The notes beneath the pieces were generated by a model. The model saw only the letters and a program-made list of their open reading frames with translations. It was not told where the DNA came from and did no database searches. A stretch of 64,000 nt of DNA from an uncultured Pelagibacteraceae bacterium (GTDB lineage Bacteria > Pseudomonadota > Alphaproteobacteria > Pelagibacterales > Pelagibacteraceae): contig CACDSY010000001.1 of the NCBI GenBank assembly GCA_902555585.1, positions 243,965 through 307,964 of the forward strand. Direction: 5' to 3'. The translations under genes and the position numbers were made by a program. How positions within the stretch are numbered: the first letter of the stretch is position 1; each line of letters starts with the position of its first letter. Positions 22,979 to 30,589 of this stretch are shown here, one piece after another.

Positions 22979-23497
22979 CTATCCAATTTTTATAGTGTTA
23001 CTATTTACAAATTCGTATTTTGGCACTTCCATATTAGTTGGTGCTGGTCCTTTTCTAATTCTTCCAGATGTATCGTAGTGTGAACCATGACATGGACAAA
23101 ACCATGCCCCATAGTCTCCTTTATCGTTTAAAGGTACACATCCAAGGTGAGTACATACTCCTAACATTACAAGCCATTCTGGATTTTTTGCTCTATCCTC
23201 ATCTTTTTCAGGATGTTTTAATTCACTTAAATCAACAGCTCTTGCACTATCAATTTCATCTTGAGTTCTTCTTTTTATAAAAACTGGTTTACCTCTCCAC
23301 AAAACGGTTATTGATTGACCAGGTTCTACTGCACTTATATCAACTTCTGTACTTGCTAATGCCTTTACAGATGCATCAGGGTTCATTTGATCAACTAACG
23401 GCCAAACAACCGCTCCGACGCCTACTGCGCCTGCTGCCGTTGTTGCAGTAACTATAAAATCTCTTCTATTTGGCTTCTTTTTTTCTGAGTCGGACAT
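22979..23497 (-). CDS. petA: Rieske iron–sulfur protein (ubiquinol–cytochrome c reductase)
   Basis: 172 residues. An N-terminal twin-arginine motif (NRRDFIV) precedes a hydrophobic anchor, consistent with Tat export of a folded 2Fe-2S protein. Cluster ligands are in the two boxes CTHLGCVPL and CPCHGSHYD; the disulfide cysteines are within the same boxes. First gene of petABC. The 64-bp gap to divergent trmL contains an 18-bp perfect palindrome. Confidence 0.96.
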   Translation of the reverse strand: MSDSEKKKPNRRDFIVTATTAAGAVGVGAVVWPLVDQMNPDASVKALASTEVDISAVEPGQSITVLWRGKPVFIKRRTQDEIDSARAVDLSELKHPEKDEDRAKNPEWLVMLGVCTHLGCVPLNDKGDYGAWFCPCHGSHYDTSGRIRKGPAPTNMEVPKYEFVNSNTIKIG

Positions 23498-23522
23498 TAA
23501 TTATTATTTTAATTTTTTCTTA

Positions 23523-23540
23523 ATATATGATTTCATATAT
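23523..23540. promoter_or_regulatory. 18-bp perfect palindrome between petA and trmL
   Basis: ATATATGA-TT-TCATATAT is a perfect inverted repeat with 8-bp arms, 26–43 bp before the petA start on the minus strand. It could be an operator for petABC. The AT-rich composition raises the chance of accidental palindromes, and no known box is matched exactly. Confidence 0.35.
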
Positions 23541-23594
23541 GAAGAAAAACGTTATTTTTCCATGGTAACAATGACACACAAAAAAGCTAAATCG

Positions 23595-24056
23595 ATGCCC
23601 AAAATAGCACTTTACGAGCCTGATATACCACAAAATACGGCTGCGATAGCTCGAACATGTTCTTGCCTTGGGGCTGTTCTTGAGATTATAGAGCCTTGTG
23701 GATTTTTACTTAATGACAAGCGTTTTAAAAGAGTTGTGATGGACTACCTGGATGAAAAATTGATGAGGATATACAAAAGTTCAGATGAATTTTTTGAAGC
23801 AAAAAAAAATGATAGAGTAGTTTTGATGACTACTAAGGCAAGTAAAATTTATACTGAATTTAAATTTAGATACAATGACACATTACTATTTGGAAGAGAA
23901 AGTTCAGGTGTCCCAGATGAAGTTCATAAAAGACTTGGGAATAGGATAAAAATACCAATGATTGAAAAAAAAAGATCCTTGAACCTCGCATCTTCAGTTG
24001 CAATAGTATTATCAGAAAATATAAGACAATCAAATAATTATGGATCAAACAATTAA
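23595..24056 (+). CDS. trmL: tRNA (cytidine/uridine-34-2'-O)-methyltransferase TrmL
   Basis: SPOUT-class methyltransferase that modifies the wobble base of tRNA-Leu in E. coli. The 153-residue product begins MPKIALYEPDIPQNTAAIAR, aligning with E. coli TrmL. In-frame ATGs at 23562 and 23571 would add up to 11 residues and cannot be excluded. Knot motifs are LLFGRESSGVP and the C-terminal KIPMIEKKRSLNLASSVAIV. The 3' end overlaps hemF by 17 bp. Confidence 0.92.
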   Translation: MPKIALYEPDIPQNTAAIARTCSCLGAVLEIIEPCGFLLNDKRFKRVVMDYLDEKLMRIYKSSDEFFEAKKNDRVVLMTTKASKIYTEFKFRYNDTLLFGRESSGVPDEVHKRLGNRIKIPMIEKKRSLNLASSVAIVLSENIRQSNNYGSNN

Positions 24057-24693
24057 AAAAAAATTAGCACGAAATTGGTTTAAGACTTTGCAAGAGGTAA
24101 TTTGTCATGAAATAGAAGAATTAGAAGGAAAAAAAAATATCTTCAAAATTAAAAATTGGGAAAGAGGAAAAAAATCTAATGAAGGTGGTGGCCAATTTAG
24201 AATATTAGAAAATGGGAAAATATTTGAAAAAGTAGGAGTAAATTTTTCTGAAGTTTACGGAAAATTTTCAAAACAATTTAGAAATAGAATTCCTGGGGGA
24301 GATAAAAATCCAAACTTTTGGGCAGCAGGTATATCAGTAGTAATGCATATGAAAAACCCTCATGTTCCTGCTATGCATTTTAACACTAGATATATTTATA
24401 CTTCTCATGGATGGTTCGGTGGAGGGATGGATGTTACTCCTTGCATGAAAGATAAAAGTTTAGAAAAATGGTTTCATAATGAATTAAAGAAATCTTGTAA
24501 TAAACATAATAAAAATTTTTATAAAAAATATAAAAAATGGTCAAATAAACAGAGAGAAATTCAATTAGAAAAAAGAGGACGATATGTTGAATTTAACTTA
24601 CTTTATGATAGAGGTACAAAGTTTGGTTTACAAACAAACGGTAATGTTGATGCTATTTTAATGTCACTACCACCTGTCGCTAAATGGAAATAA
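24040..24693 (+). CDS. hemF: Oxygen-dependent coproporphyrinogen III oxidase with an internal deletion
   Basis: Haem-pathway enzyme decarboxylating coproporphyrinogen III. Only 217 residues where about 280–300 are usual. Both halves align well with E. coli HemF: GGGQFRILENGKIFEKVGVNFS, HFNTRYIY, WFGGGMDVTP, then RGRYVEFNLLYDRGT and ILMSLPP. Between them, KYKKW (ending at W167) runs straight into SNKQREIQLEKRGRY. About 60 residues are missing in frame, including the family signature that normally follows KKW (C..YF..HR.E.RGIGG.FFDD). The residues matching yeast His131, Asp274 and Arg275 remain. It may be inactive, altered, or an assembly artefact. Overlaps trmL by 17 bp; greA starts 3 bp after the stop. 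Confidence 0.85.
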   Translation: MDQTIKKKLARNWFKTLQEVICHEIEELEGKKNIFKIKNWERGKKSNEGGGQFRILENGKIFEKVGVNFSEVYGKFSKQFRNRIPGGDKNPNFWAAGISVVMHMKNPHVPAMHFNTRYIYTSHGWFGGGMDVTPCMKDKSLEKWFHNELKKSCNKHNKNFYKKYKKWSNKQREIQLEKRGRYVEFNLLYDRGTKFGLQTNGNVDAILMSLPPVAKWK

Positions 24694-24696
24694 ATT

Positions 24697-25173
24697 ATGG
24701 AAAAAGAGCCAATCACAGTTAGAGGTTTAGAAAAATTAAAAGAGGAATTGATTTTTTTAAAAGAAAAGAAAAGACCTGAGATAGTTGTGGCCATAGCTGA
24801 AGCAAGATCACATGGTGATCTTAAAGAAAATGCCGAATATCATGCTGCAAAAGAGCAGCAATCTCACAACGAAGGAAGAGTTCAAGAAGTTGAGGATATT
24901 ATAGCTAGAGCAAATGTTATTGATGTTTCTAAATTAGATAATGACGGAAAAGTTATATTCGGTTCAACTATAATGCTACAAAATTTAGATACTGAAGAAA
25001 GTTTGAAATATAAGATTGTTGGAAAGGATGAGGCAGACTTAAAAGAAAAACTAATATATTTTAAATCACCGATAGGTATGGGTCTAATTGGTAAAAATAA
25101 GGGTGATTTAGTTGAAATTAAAACTCCTGCAGGTGTAAAAAATTTTGAAATAAAAGACGTTAAATATATTTAA
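24697..25173 (+). CDS. greA: Transcription elongation factor GreA
   Basis: 158 residues, standard. An N-terminal coiled coil reaching into the RNA polymerase secondary channel has acidic tip residues in [12 protein letters not shown]. The C-terminal FKBP-like domain includes [14 protein letters not shown]. It stimulates cleavage of backtracked transcripts. Start is 3 bp after hemF. The stop shares the palindromic TTAA with the convergent cca gene. Confidence 0.97.
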   Translation: MEKEPITVRGLEKLKEELIFLKEKKRPEIVVAIAEARSHGDLKENAEYHAAKEQQSHNEGRVQEVEDIIARANVIDVSKLDNDGKVIFGSTIMLQNLDTEESLKYKIVGKDEADLKEKLIYFKSPIGMGLIGKNKGDLVEIKTPAGVKNFEIKDVKYI

Positions 25174-26444
25174 TTATTTAATACGTTATCAATTTCTTTA
25201 TTACTTAATTTAAAGCTGTTATTTAACCACAAGTCCTCGAGTAATCTAATTTTTTGACCAAAATCTTTACCTTCTTTTAAATTGTATTTTTCGAGTAAAT
25301 CCTGTGCTTTTAATGGAAAAATAGGTTTTTCAAATTGTTCAAAATATTTTTTTAATTGAATTGTTTTTTTTGGTACTGTTTTAGAGTTAAAAATTTTCAA
25401 ATCTATTAAATCAATAACGTAAGATTTATTATTAAAATAAAAAATTTTTTGAAGATTTTTTTTATTGAAATGGTCTTTTTCAGAGAATAATTCATAATTT
25501 TCAATAAGAAACTTTATTCTTTTTTTATCTTCATTAGATAAATTATACTTAAATAAAAAATAATTTGCATTATCAGTTCCATCTATAATTAAGTAAGAAA
25601 TCAAAAAAATAAATGTTTTGTTTTTAAATATATTTTTTGAGTAGTCATTCATTTTTTCTAAGTTGTTAAGATTAACAAGCTGAGGAAAAATTGTTGTTAA
25701 AATTTCTAATGAAAAAGAGTCTTTTGATAATTGTAAAAAATGTTTAGATAAAATAATTTTCTTTAATTCGCTCATTAATCTTTCTTTTGAAAGATTGGCT
25801 ACACCAGCAATATTTTGTTTAATTGATTTTTTTACTGATGAATTATGGGGGTGATTACTATAATTTATAAAGAATCTCACATATCTTAAAATTCTTAAAT
25901 AATCTTCTTGAATTCTATTATTTGCATTACCAATAAAAATTACCTTTCCCTCTTCTATATCTTTGGCACCTCCATTTGGATCAAATAAATTACCATCTTT
26001 ATCAGCATAAATAGAATTAATGGTAAAATCTCTTCTTGATGAATCCCTCAACCAGTCTGTTGTATATCTAACGTTTGCATGTCTTCCATCGGTATCAACA
26101 TCTTCTCTTAATGATGTGATCTCAAAATTTTTTTGTCCTATATTTGCAGTAATAGTTCCATGTTTTATGCCAGTTTCAAAGAATTTAATGTTTTTTGATT
26201 GCAAACATTCTTTAACTTGGTTTGGATTTAAATTTACAGCTAAATCAATATCATCCACATCTTCTTGATTTAAAATTTTTCTAACACATCCACCTACATA
26301 TCTAAGTTCACTTGTATTATTAAAATTTGATATGGCTTCAAAAAGTTTTGAAACTTCAGTGTTGTTGTATATGCTTAAAAAAGAGCTATCTTTCGGTGTA
26401 AGTTTTCTGTTTGTTTTAAATATTTTTCTAAAAAAATTGTACAT
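25170..26444 (-). CDS. cca: CCA tRNA nucleotidyltransferase / poly(A) polymerase family
   Basis: 424 residues, class II nucleotidyltransferase that adds or repairs tRNA 3' CCA. Motif A is [10 protein letters not shown] with the catalytic pair in VDDIDLAV, motif B is [10 protein letters not shown], and motif C is [12 protein letters not shown]. The C-terminal half is divergent and AT-biased. The start codon lies only 3 nt after the 3' end of the tRNA-Gln gene on the same strand, so no Shine–Dalgarno can exist outside the tRNA. Stop shares TTAA with greA. Confidence 0.9.
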   Translation of the reverse strand: MYNFFRKIFKTNRKLTPKDSSFLSIYNNTEVSKLFEAISNFNNTSELRYVGGCVRKILNQEDVDDIDLAVNLNPNQVKECLQSKNIKFFETGIKHGTITANIGQKNFEITSLREDVDTDGRHANVRYTTDWLRDSSRRDFTINSIYADKDGNLFDPNGGAKDIEEGKVIFIGNANNRIQEDYLRILRYVRFFINYSNHPHNSSVKKSIKQNIAGVANLSKERLMSELKKIILSKHFLQLSKDSFSLEILTTIFPQLVNLNNLEKMNDYSKNIFKNKTFIFLISYLIIDGTDNANYFLFKYNLSNEDKKRIKFLIENYELFSEKDHFNKKNLQKIFYFNNKSYVIDLIDLKIFNSKTVPKKTIQLKKYFEQFEKPIFPLKAQDLLEKYNLKEGKDFGQKIRLLEDLWLNNSFKLSNKEIDNVLNN

Positions 26445-26447
26445 AAA

Positions 26448-26521
26448 TGGCTGGGGTGCTAGGATTCGAACCTAGGATGGCGGTACCAAAAACCGCTGCC
26501 TTACCACTTGGCTACACCCCA
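26448..26521 (-). tRNA. tRNA-Gln (anticodon TTG), CCA encoded
   Basis: 74 nt read on the minus strand. The acceptor stem is TGGGGTG paired with CACCCCA, the discriminator is G, and CCA is encoded. The D arm is GCC…GGC, the anticodon stem GCGGT/ACCGC closes loop TTTTGGT with anticodon TTG, and the T arm is CTAGG/CCTAG with TTCGAAT. Lies between ispE and cca on the same strand and is probably excised from their shared transcript. No integrase or att duplication is near. Confidence 0.96.
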
Positions 26522-26553
26522 AAATTAATTTCATATATCACAAAAAAAAAGCT

Positions 26554-27402
26554 TTATATAGTTTTTGATAAATTACACCAATAGTTTTTATAATTTTTTC
26601 TTAATAATTTCTTTGCATTTAGTGCGGCTTTTTTGGACTTAAAATAGCCAACGATTGTTGAGCCAGATCCTGACATTCTTACATATGAATTTTTATCAAT
26701 ATTTAAAAAATAATCTCTAAGTTTCTGAAGTCTAGGATATTTTTTTGTAGATATGATTTCTAAATCATTTTTTAATTTTGACATTAAATTAAAGTCAATA
26801 TTTTTTGACTTTATTTTTGATAATTGTGGTTTTGAGTAATATCTAACTCTGTTAAAGATAACTTTTGTAGAACAGCCAAAATTAGGTTTAACCATTAAAA
26901 CGAACATTTTTAAATTTTTTTTAATTTTTATAGTTTTTTTTTTGTAAGAAATAATTAAATTTTTTTGATCAATACCCAAAATTACATCTGACCCTATTTT
27001 TGAACATAAATTATATCTCTCCTTTAATGTTAAATTGATTTTATTTTTTTTTTCAAAGTAATTTATTAAAGAGGCCGCATTCATAGAGCCTCCGCCAAGT
27101 CCAGCTTTTTGAGGAATATTTTTTTTTATTAAAATTGAATATTTATGATTTTTTAATTTTTTTTTTTTATCTAGAATATTTAGCAAATTACTAACGGTGT
27201 TTGCTTTTGGGACTTTATTAGAAAAATGTCCTATAAATCTTACTACATGATTTTTATTGTTTATTCTTTTTATAAAAATTTGATCATGTAAATCGACAAA
27301 AGCAACTAGAGTTTCTAAATTATGAAGTTTTGACTTTCGTTTTCCTAGCACGTTGAGAGATAAATTAACTTTTGCGTGTGACTTAATCTTTTCAAATCTC
27401 AT
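26554..27402 (-). CDS. ispE: 4-diphosphocytidyl-2-C-methyl-D-erythritol kinase
   Basis: GHMP kinase of the non-mevalonate isoprenoid pathway. 282 residues. N-terminal SHAKVNLSLNVLGKR, the ATP-binding motif PQKAGLGGGSMNAASLI near residue 90, and C-terminal VRMSGSGSTIVGYF are all in place. Isoprenoids from this route feed quinones (ubiA), undecaprenol and carotenoids. It follows the TPR gene by 3 bp on the same strand, an order common in alphaproteobacteria, and precedes tRNA-Gln. Confidence 0.94.
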   Translation of the reverse strand: MRFEKIKSHAKVNLSLNVLGKRKSKLHNLETLVAFVDLHDQIFIKRINNKNHVVRFIGHFSNKVPKANTVSNLLNILDKKKKLKNHKYSILIKKNIPQKAGLGGGSMNAASLINYFEKKNKINLTLKERYNLCSKIGSDVILGIDQKNLIISYKKKTIKIKKNLKMFVLMVKPNFGCSTKVIFNRVRYYSKPQLSKIKSKNIDFNLMSKLKNDLEIISTKKYPRLQKLRDYFLNIDKNSYVRMSGSGSTIVGYFKSKKAALNAKKLLRKNYKNYWCNLSKTI

Positions 27403-27405
27403 TAA

Positions 27406-29079
27406 TTATGATTTTTTTAAACCTTCTAATAACTTAGATTTTATTTTTGATTTCATTTTATCTTCTGTTTCCTCAAGCTCTAAAACAGCCCGCCAAAAAT
27501 AATTTGCTTGTAGTTTTTTATTTAGTTTCCAAAGAACATCACCATAGTGATCGTTAACAATTGGATCGTCTGGCATAAGCTGCAAGGCTCTTTTTAAATA
27601 TTTTTCAGCATTGATATAATCACCAATCAAATAATATCCCCAACCAACAGAATCTGTTATATATGGATCGTCCTTTTTTTGTTTGTAGGCTGACTGTATC
27701 ATTTCTATTGCTTCATCTATTTTGTGGTTTCTCTCTAGCCAACTATAAGCAAGATAATTCATAGTATATGGTTCATTTGGATATATTTTTAAACTCTCCA
27801 ACATATCTTTGTCCGCTTTTTCATAATTTCCAATCCTTTCATAGCTACTACCTCTTCTGTAAAGAATCCTGGAGAGTGCAAAAGAATTTTTTTCAACCTT
27901 TTTCATTAATTCGGTGTAATATTCGATAGCAATTTCATAATTTTCAAATCCTTTATTAATGTTTGCATAGTCATAAAGGATTTTTAAAGTCGGAGACTTT
28001 ATAGAATTGAAATGCTTATTAATATAAATTGTAGCTTCTTCTTCTGAATTATCTTCAGATAGTACTCTCCCAATCTTTTTTGTTTTATACCAAAAGTATA
28101 ATTTATCTTTTTTTTTGAAATCTTCTAAAATTTTATTAGCTTGGTAATTATTTTTATTTAAGTAATAATTTTCAGCAAGCAAAGTCCGATTGAAATAAAA
28201 TTTAGGATTTAAGTATTCTGATATTCTTAAATAAAAATTTGACTGATCAAAAATATTTTGAGTAGAAAATAAATTAGATACCAAATAAAAGATCTCAGCC
28301 AAAATATCATTTTCATTTTTACAAGAAAAATGTGTTTTAAATTTTTTATAATCTTCATTATCGATCCAATCTTTAACTTGATGTAATAAAATACTATCTC
28401 CTAAAGGTTCAATTCTTTTAGATGCTTCATTAACTTTTTTAATTTGTTTATTCTCAATCAGATTTGCAAAATAAAAATACATATATCTCGAATAATCTCC
28501 ATCAGAGCTATTTAATAACCTTTCAAAATATGAATTTGTTTTTTGTGAGTTTAAATAACAATTCTGAAAAGCAGTTGAAATTAAACTTAATGATCCATAT
28601 TTATTATCTTCAATAGCCTCTTTTTTAATAAACAGATAATTAAAATCTTTTAAAATTTTGTAAATTACATATTCGTAAGTTCCATCATCTTTGTCCATTT
28701 GAAATTCTTTGATTCTTTTATTGGCTTGTTTAAAATCTTTTTTTTTAAAGCTATCAACTAAAAGGAGAAGGTTAAGCTCAAAGGTATTTGAATTAATATC
28801 ATTTTTTGAAATTTTTATTTGGTCTATTCCTTTTTTAACTTGTCCATTTAAAACTAGTGAAAATACATACTTTTTTAAAAAATTATCATGTTTTTGGATA
28901 AGAAATTTAGATGAATTAAAATAATCAAGTGCTGCCTCATTTTCTTGATTACCTGATGAAACTAAAGCAGAAAAATAATTAGAGAGATACTTTTGATTGA
29001 ATTTATTATCTTCAGAAGTACTTGAATATGTACTGGTCTGCAGTGCTAAAAATGATAAAATTACTAATAAAATTTTCAT
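27406..29079 (-). CDS. Tetratricopeptide-repeat protein, exported
   Basis: 557 residues from the ATG at 29079, which begins a clean signal peptide (MKILLVILSFLALQTSTYS); an upstream in-frame ATG would bury it. At least five to six TPR-like helical pairs are visible, clearest from residue 400 on: NYEKADKDMLESLKIYPNEP, IDEAIEMIQSAYKQKKDDP, YINAEKYLKRALQLMPDDP. Probably a periplasmic or outer-membrane-associated scaffold; partner unknown. Its start is only 10 bp from the divergent UDG start. Confidence 0.85.
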   Translation of the reverse strand: MKILLVILSFLALQTSTYSSTSEDNKFNQKYLSNYFSALVSSGNQENEAALDYFNSSKFLIQKHDNFLKKYVFSLVLNGQVKKGIDQIKISKNDINSNTFELNLLLLVDSFKKKDFKQANKRIKEFQMDKDDGTYEYVIYKILKDFNYLFIKKEAIEDNKYGSLSLISTAFQNCYLNSQKTNSYFERLLNSSDGDYSRYMYFYFANLIENKQIKKVNEASKRIEPLGDSILLHQVKDWIDNEDYKKFKTHFSCKNENDILAEIFYLVSNLFSTQNIFDQSNFYLRISEYLNPKFYFNRTLLAENYYLNKNNYQANKILEDFKKKDKLYFWYKTKKIGRVLSEDNSEEEATIYINKHFNSIKSPTLKILYDYANINKGFENYEIAIEYYTELMKKVEKNSFALSRILYRRGSSYERIGNYEKADKDMLESLKIYPNEPYTMNYLAYSWLERNHKIDEAIEMIQSAYKQKKDDPYITDSVGWGYYLIGDYINAEKYLKRALQLMPDDPIVNDHYGDVLWKLNKKLQANYFWRAVLELEETEDKMKSKIKSKLLEGLKKS

Positions 29080-29089
29080 ATTTAAATTT

Positions 29090-29794
29090 ATGACTTTAAA
29101 TCTCAAAAATCAAAATGACATATTAAACCTTGAAAATCTTAACTCAAATGAAATTGAATATATATTTAACGATAAGCCAATTAACAGACTTAAAACTAAA
29201 CCACAGCTAGAAGACAAAAAAAAACTTCTTTTAGAATTAAAGAGTGAAATCGAAAATATAGATAATTGTGAACTGAGAAATAATGCTACGCAACTAGTAT
29301 TTGCTGATGGGGACTGTGAAAGTAAAATTATGATAATCGGTGAAGGTCCAGGCCAAAAAGAAGACGAGCAAGGTAAGCCATTTGTGGGAGACGCTGGGCT
29401 ATTATTAAATAAAATGTTAGAGGCTATTCAAATAAAAAGAAATAATATTTATATTACTAATGTGGTTAACTATCGACCACCAAATAACAGAAAGCCTGAG
29501 CCTTCAGAAATTAATAGATATTCGAATTTTCTTCGAAAACATATTTCAATTATTGATCCTAAAATTTTAATTCTAATGGGTAGTACAGCCATGGAATCAC
29601 TTTTTGGATCTAAGATAAAAATTTCAAAAGAAAGAGGTGTTTGGAGAGATTTAATCATTCATAATAAATCATACTTGACAATGATCACATTTCACCCAGC
29701 ATATTTATTAAGACAAGCTGAACAAAAAAAATATTCTTGGGCAGATTTAAAACAAATCAGGAAGAAAATTGATGAATTAAGAATATCAGTCTAA
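29090..29794 (+). CDS. Uracil-DNA glycosylase, family 4-like
   Basis: 234 residues from the ATG at 29090; a longer in-frame start would run back into the divergent TPR gene. The active-site motif is IGEGPGQKEDEQGKPFVGDA, the family-4 pattern, followed by NVVNYRPPNNRKPEPSE and the C-terminal TFHPAYLLRQ. It removes uracil from DNA. Only two cysteines (in DNCEL and DGDCES) lie in the region where thermophilic family-4 enzymes bind 4Fe-4S, so cluster binding is doubtful here. Forms a run with the 44-aa gene and rnhB. Confidence 0.9.
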   Translation: MTLNLKNQNDILNLENLNSNEIEYIFNDKPINRLKTKPQLEDKKKLLLELKSEIENIDNCELRNNATQLVFADGDCESKIMIIGEGPGQKEDEQGKPFVGDAGLLLNKMLEAIQIKRNNIYITNVVNYRPPNNRKPEPSEINRYSNFLRKHISIIDPKILILMGSTAMESLFGSKIKISKERGVWRDLIIHNKSYLTMITFHPAYLLRQAEQKKYSWADLKQIRKKIDELRISV

Positions 29795-29801
29795 CTTTAC
29801 G

Positions 29802-29936
29802 ATGATAGAAATACATAAAAAATATATAAATTGGTGGAGAGAAAAGCTTAATATTTCAAATTATGGATTATTGTGGATTACTTTTATTAAAGGTTTGATA
29901 ATTGGAATACTTTTATATCATTTTTTTATTACTTAA
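29802..29936 (+). CDS. Small single-pass membrane protein (44 aa)
   Basis: ATG at 29802 to TAA at 29934–29936. The peptide begins MIEIHKKYINWWREKLNIS, then a hydrophobic stretch from about residue 22 (LLWITFIKGLIIGILLYHFF). It sits 7 bp after the UDG gene, and its stop overlaps the rnhB ATG (TAATG), an arrangement typical of translated genes here. Too small for family assignment; function unknown. A positively charged amphipathic N-terminus suggests an inner-membrane peptide with the N-terminus in the cytosol. Confidence 0.6.
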   Translation: MIEIHKKYINWWREKLNISNYGLLWITFIKGLIIGILLYHFFIT

Positions 29937-30514
29937 TGAGAAAAATTATAGCTGGAGTTGATGAAGTTGGTAGAGGAAGTTTAATTGGTCCAGTGTATGC
30001 TGCAGCTGTTATTCTTAAAAAAAATATTAGAAAGAAAGAGATCAAAGATTCAAAGAAGTTAACTAAGATTGATAGAGAAAAATTAGCAAAATTTATAAAA
30101 AAAAATTCTACTTGGGCAATAGGATCTGCCTCGGTTAAGGAAATAGAAAAACTAAATATTTTAAGTGCTAGTTTATTAGCCATGGAGAGAGCTATAAAAA
30201 AACTAAAAGTTAAACCTAATTTAGTACTTATTGACGGAAATAAATCACCAGAATTAAGAAATTATTTTATTAAAACAATAATTAAAGGAGACCAAAAAAT
30301 TAAAGAAATATCAGCAGCATCAATAATTGCAAAAGTTTCAAGGGACAAACTGATGCTCAAAATGTCAGAAAGTTTTAAAAAATATAAATGGGATTCAAAT
30401 GCTGGTTATGGAACTAGAGATCACATTAATGCTATTAGAAAATATGGAGTAACTAGATTTCATCGAAAAACATTCAATCCTATACACAACATATTGAGTC
30501 ACAGAAAAAAATAG
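29936..30514 (+). CDS. rnhB: Ribonuclease HII
   Basis: Cleaves RNA embedded in DNA, including single ribonucleotides. 192 residues. The catalytic carboxylates appear in GVDEVGRGSLIGPVYAAAVI (D and E) and in LIDGNKSP and SIIAKVSRD. The C-terminal YGTRDHINAIRKYG motif is present. Start overlaps the 44-aa gene stop. Followed at 76 bp by ccrM; the last codons contain a GAGTC site, one of four GANTC sites clustered before ccrM. Confidence 0.96.
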   Translation: MRKIIAGVDEVGRGSLIGPVYAAAVILKKNIRKKEIKDSKKLTKIDREKLAKFIKKNSTWAIGSASVKEIEKLNILSASLLAMERAIKKLKVKPNLVLIDGNKSPELRNYFIKTIIKGDQKIKEISAASIIAKVSRDKLMLKMSESFKKYKWDSNAGYGTRDHINAIRKYGVTRFHRKTFNPIHNILSHRKK

Positions 30515-30547
30515 TAACAAGTAGACTCAAAATAATTCAATCTCAGG

Positions 30548-30576
30548 TTGACGGAGACTCTACTCTGGAGTCTAAT
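30548..30576 (+). promoter_or_regulatory. Candidate ccrM promoter with GANTC sites in the spacer
   Basis: TTGACG (30548–30553) and TCTAAT (30571–30576) are separated by exactly 17 bp. Two GANTC sites, GACTC (30556–30560) and GAGTC (30568–30572), lie within the spacer, the second touching the −10. They form a 6-bp inverted repeat AGACTC…GAGTCT. Further GANTC sites are at 30524–30528 and 30496–30500. Transcription would start about 30583, only about 7 nt before the ATG. This suggests methylation-sensitive autoregulation. Confidence 0.6.
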
Positions 30577-30589
30577 TAATAATTAAAAA

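Noticed and set aside
26448..26521. tRNA-Gln as an integration site for a mobile element
   Set aside because: No integrase, direct repeat of the tRNA end or compositional break is seen on either side; neighbours are core genes.
26522..26553. T-rich run between ispE and tRNA-Gln as an intrinsic terminator
   Set aside because: There is an AAGC followed by a T-tract on the minus strand, but no GC-containing stem of useful length before it.
27406..29079. Possible recent gene transfer because of low-similarity TPR sequence
   Set aside because: Base composition and gene order (TPR–ispE) match the surroundings; low recognisability is normal for TPR proteins.
30555..30573. AGACTC…GAGTCT hairpin before ccrM as a terminator for rnhB
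   Set aside because: The stem is only 6 bp with no U-tract, and its position inside a well-spaced −35/−10 pair with GANTC sites is better explained as regulatory.
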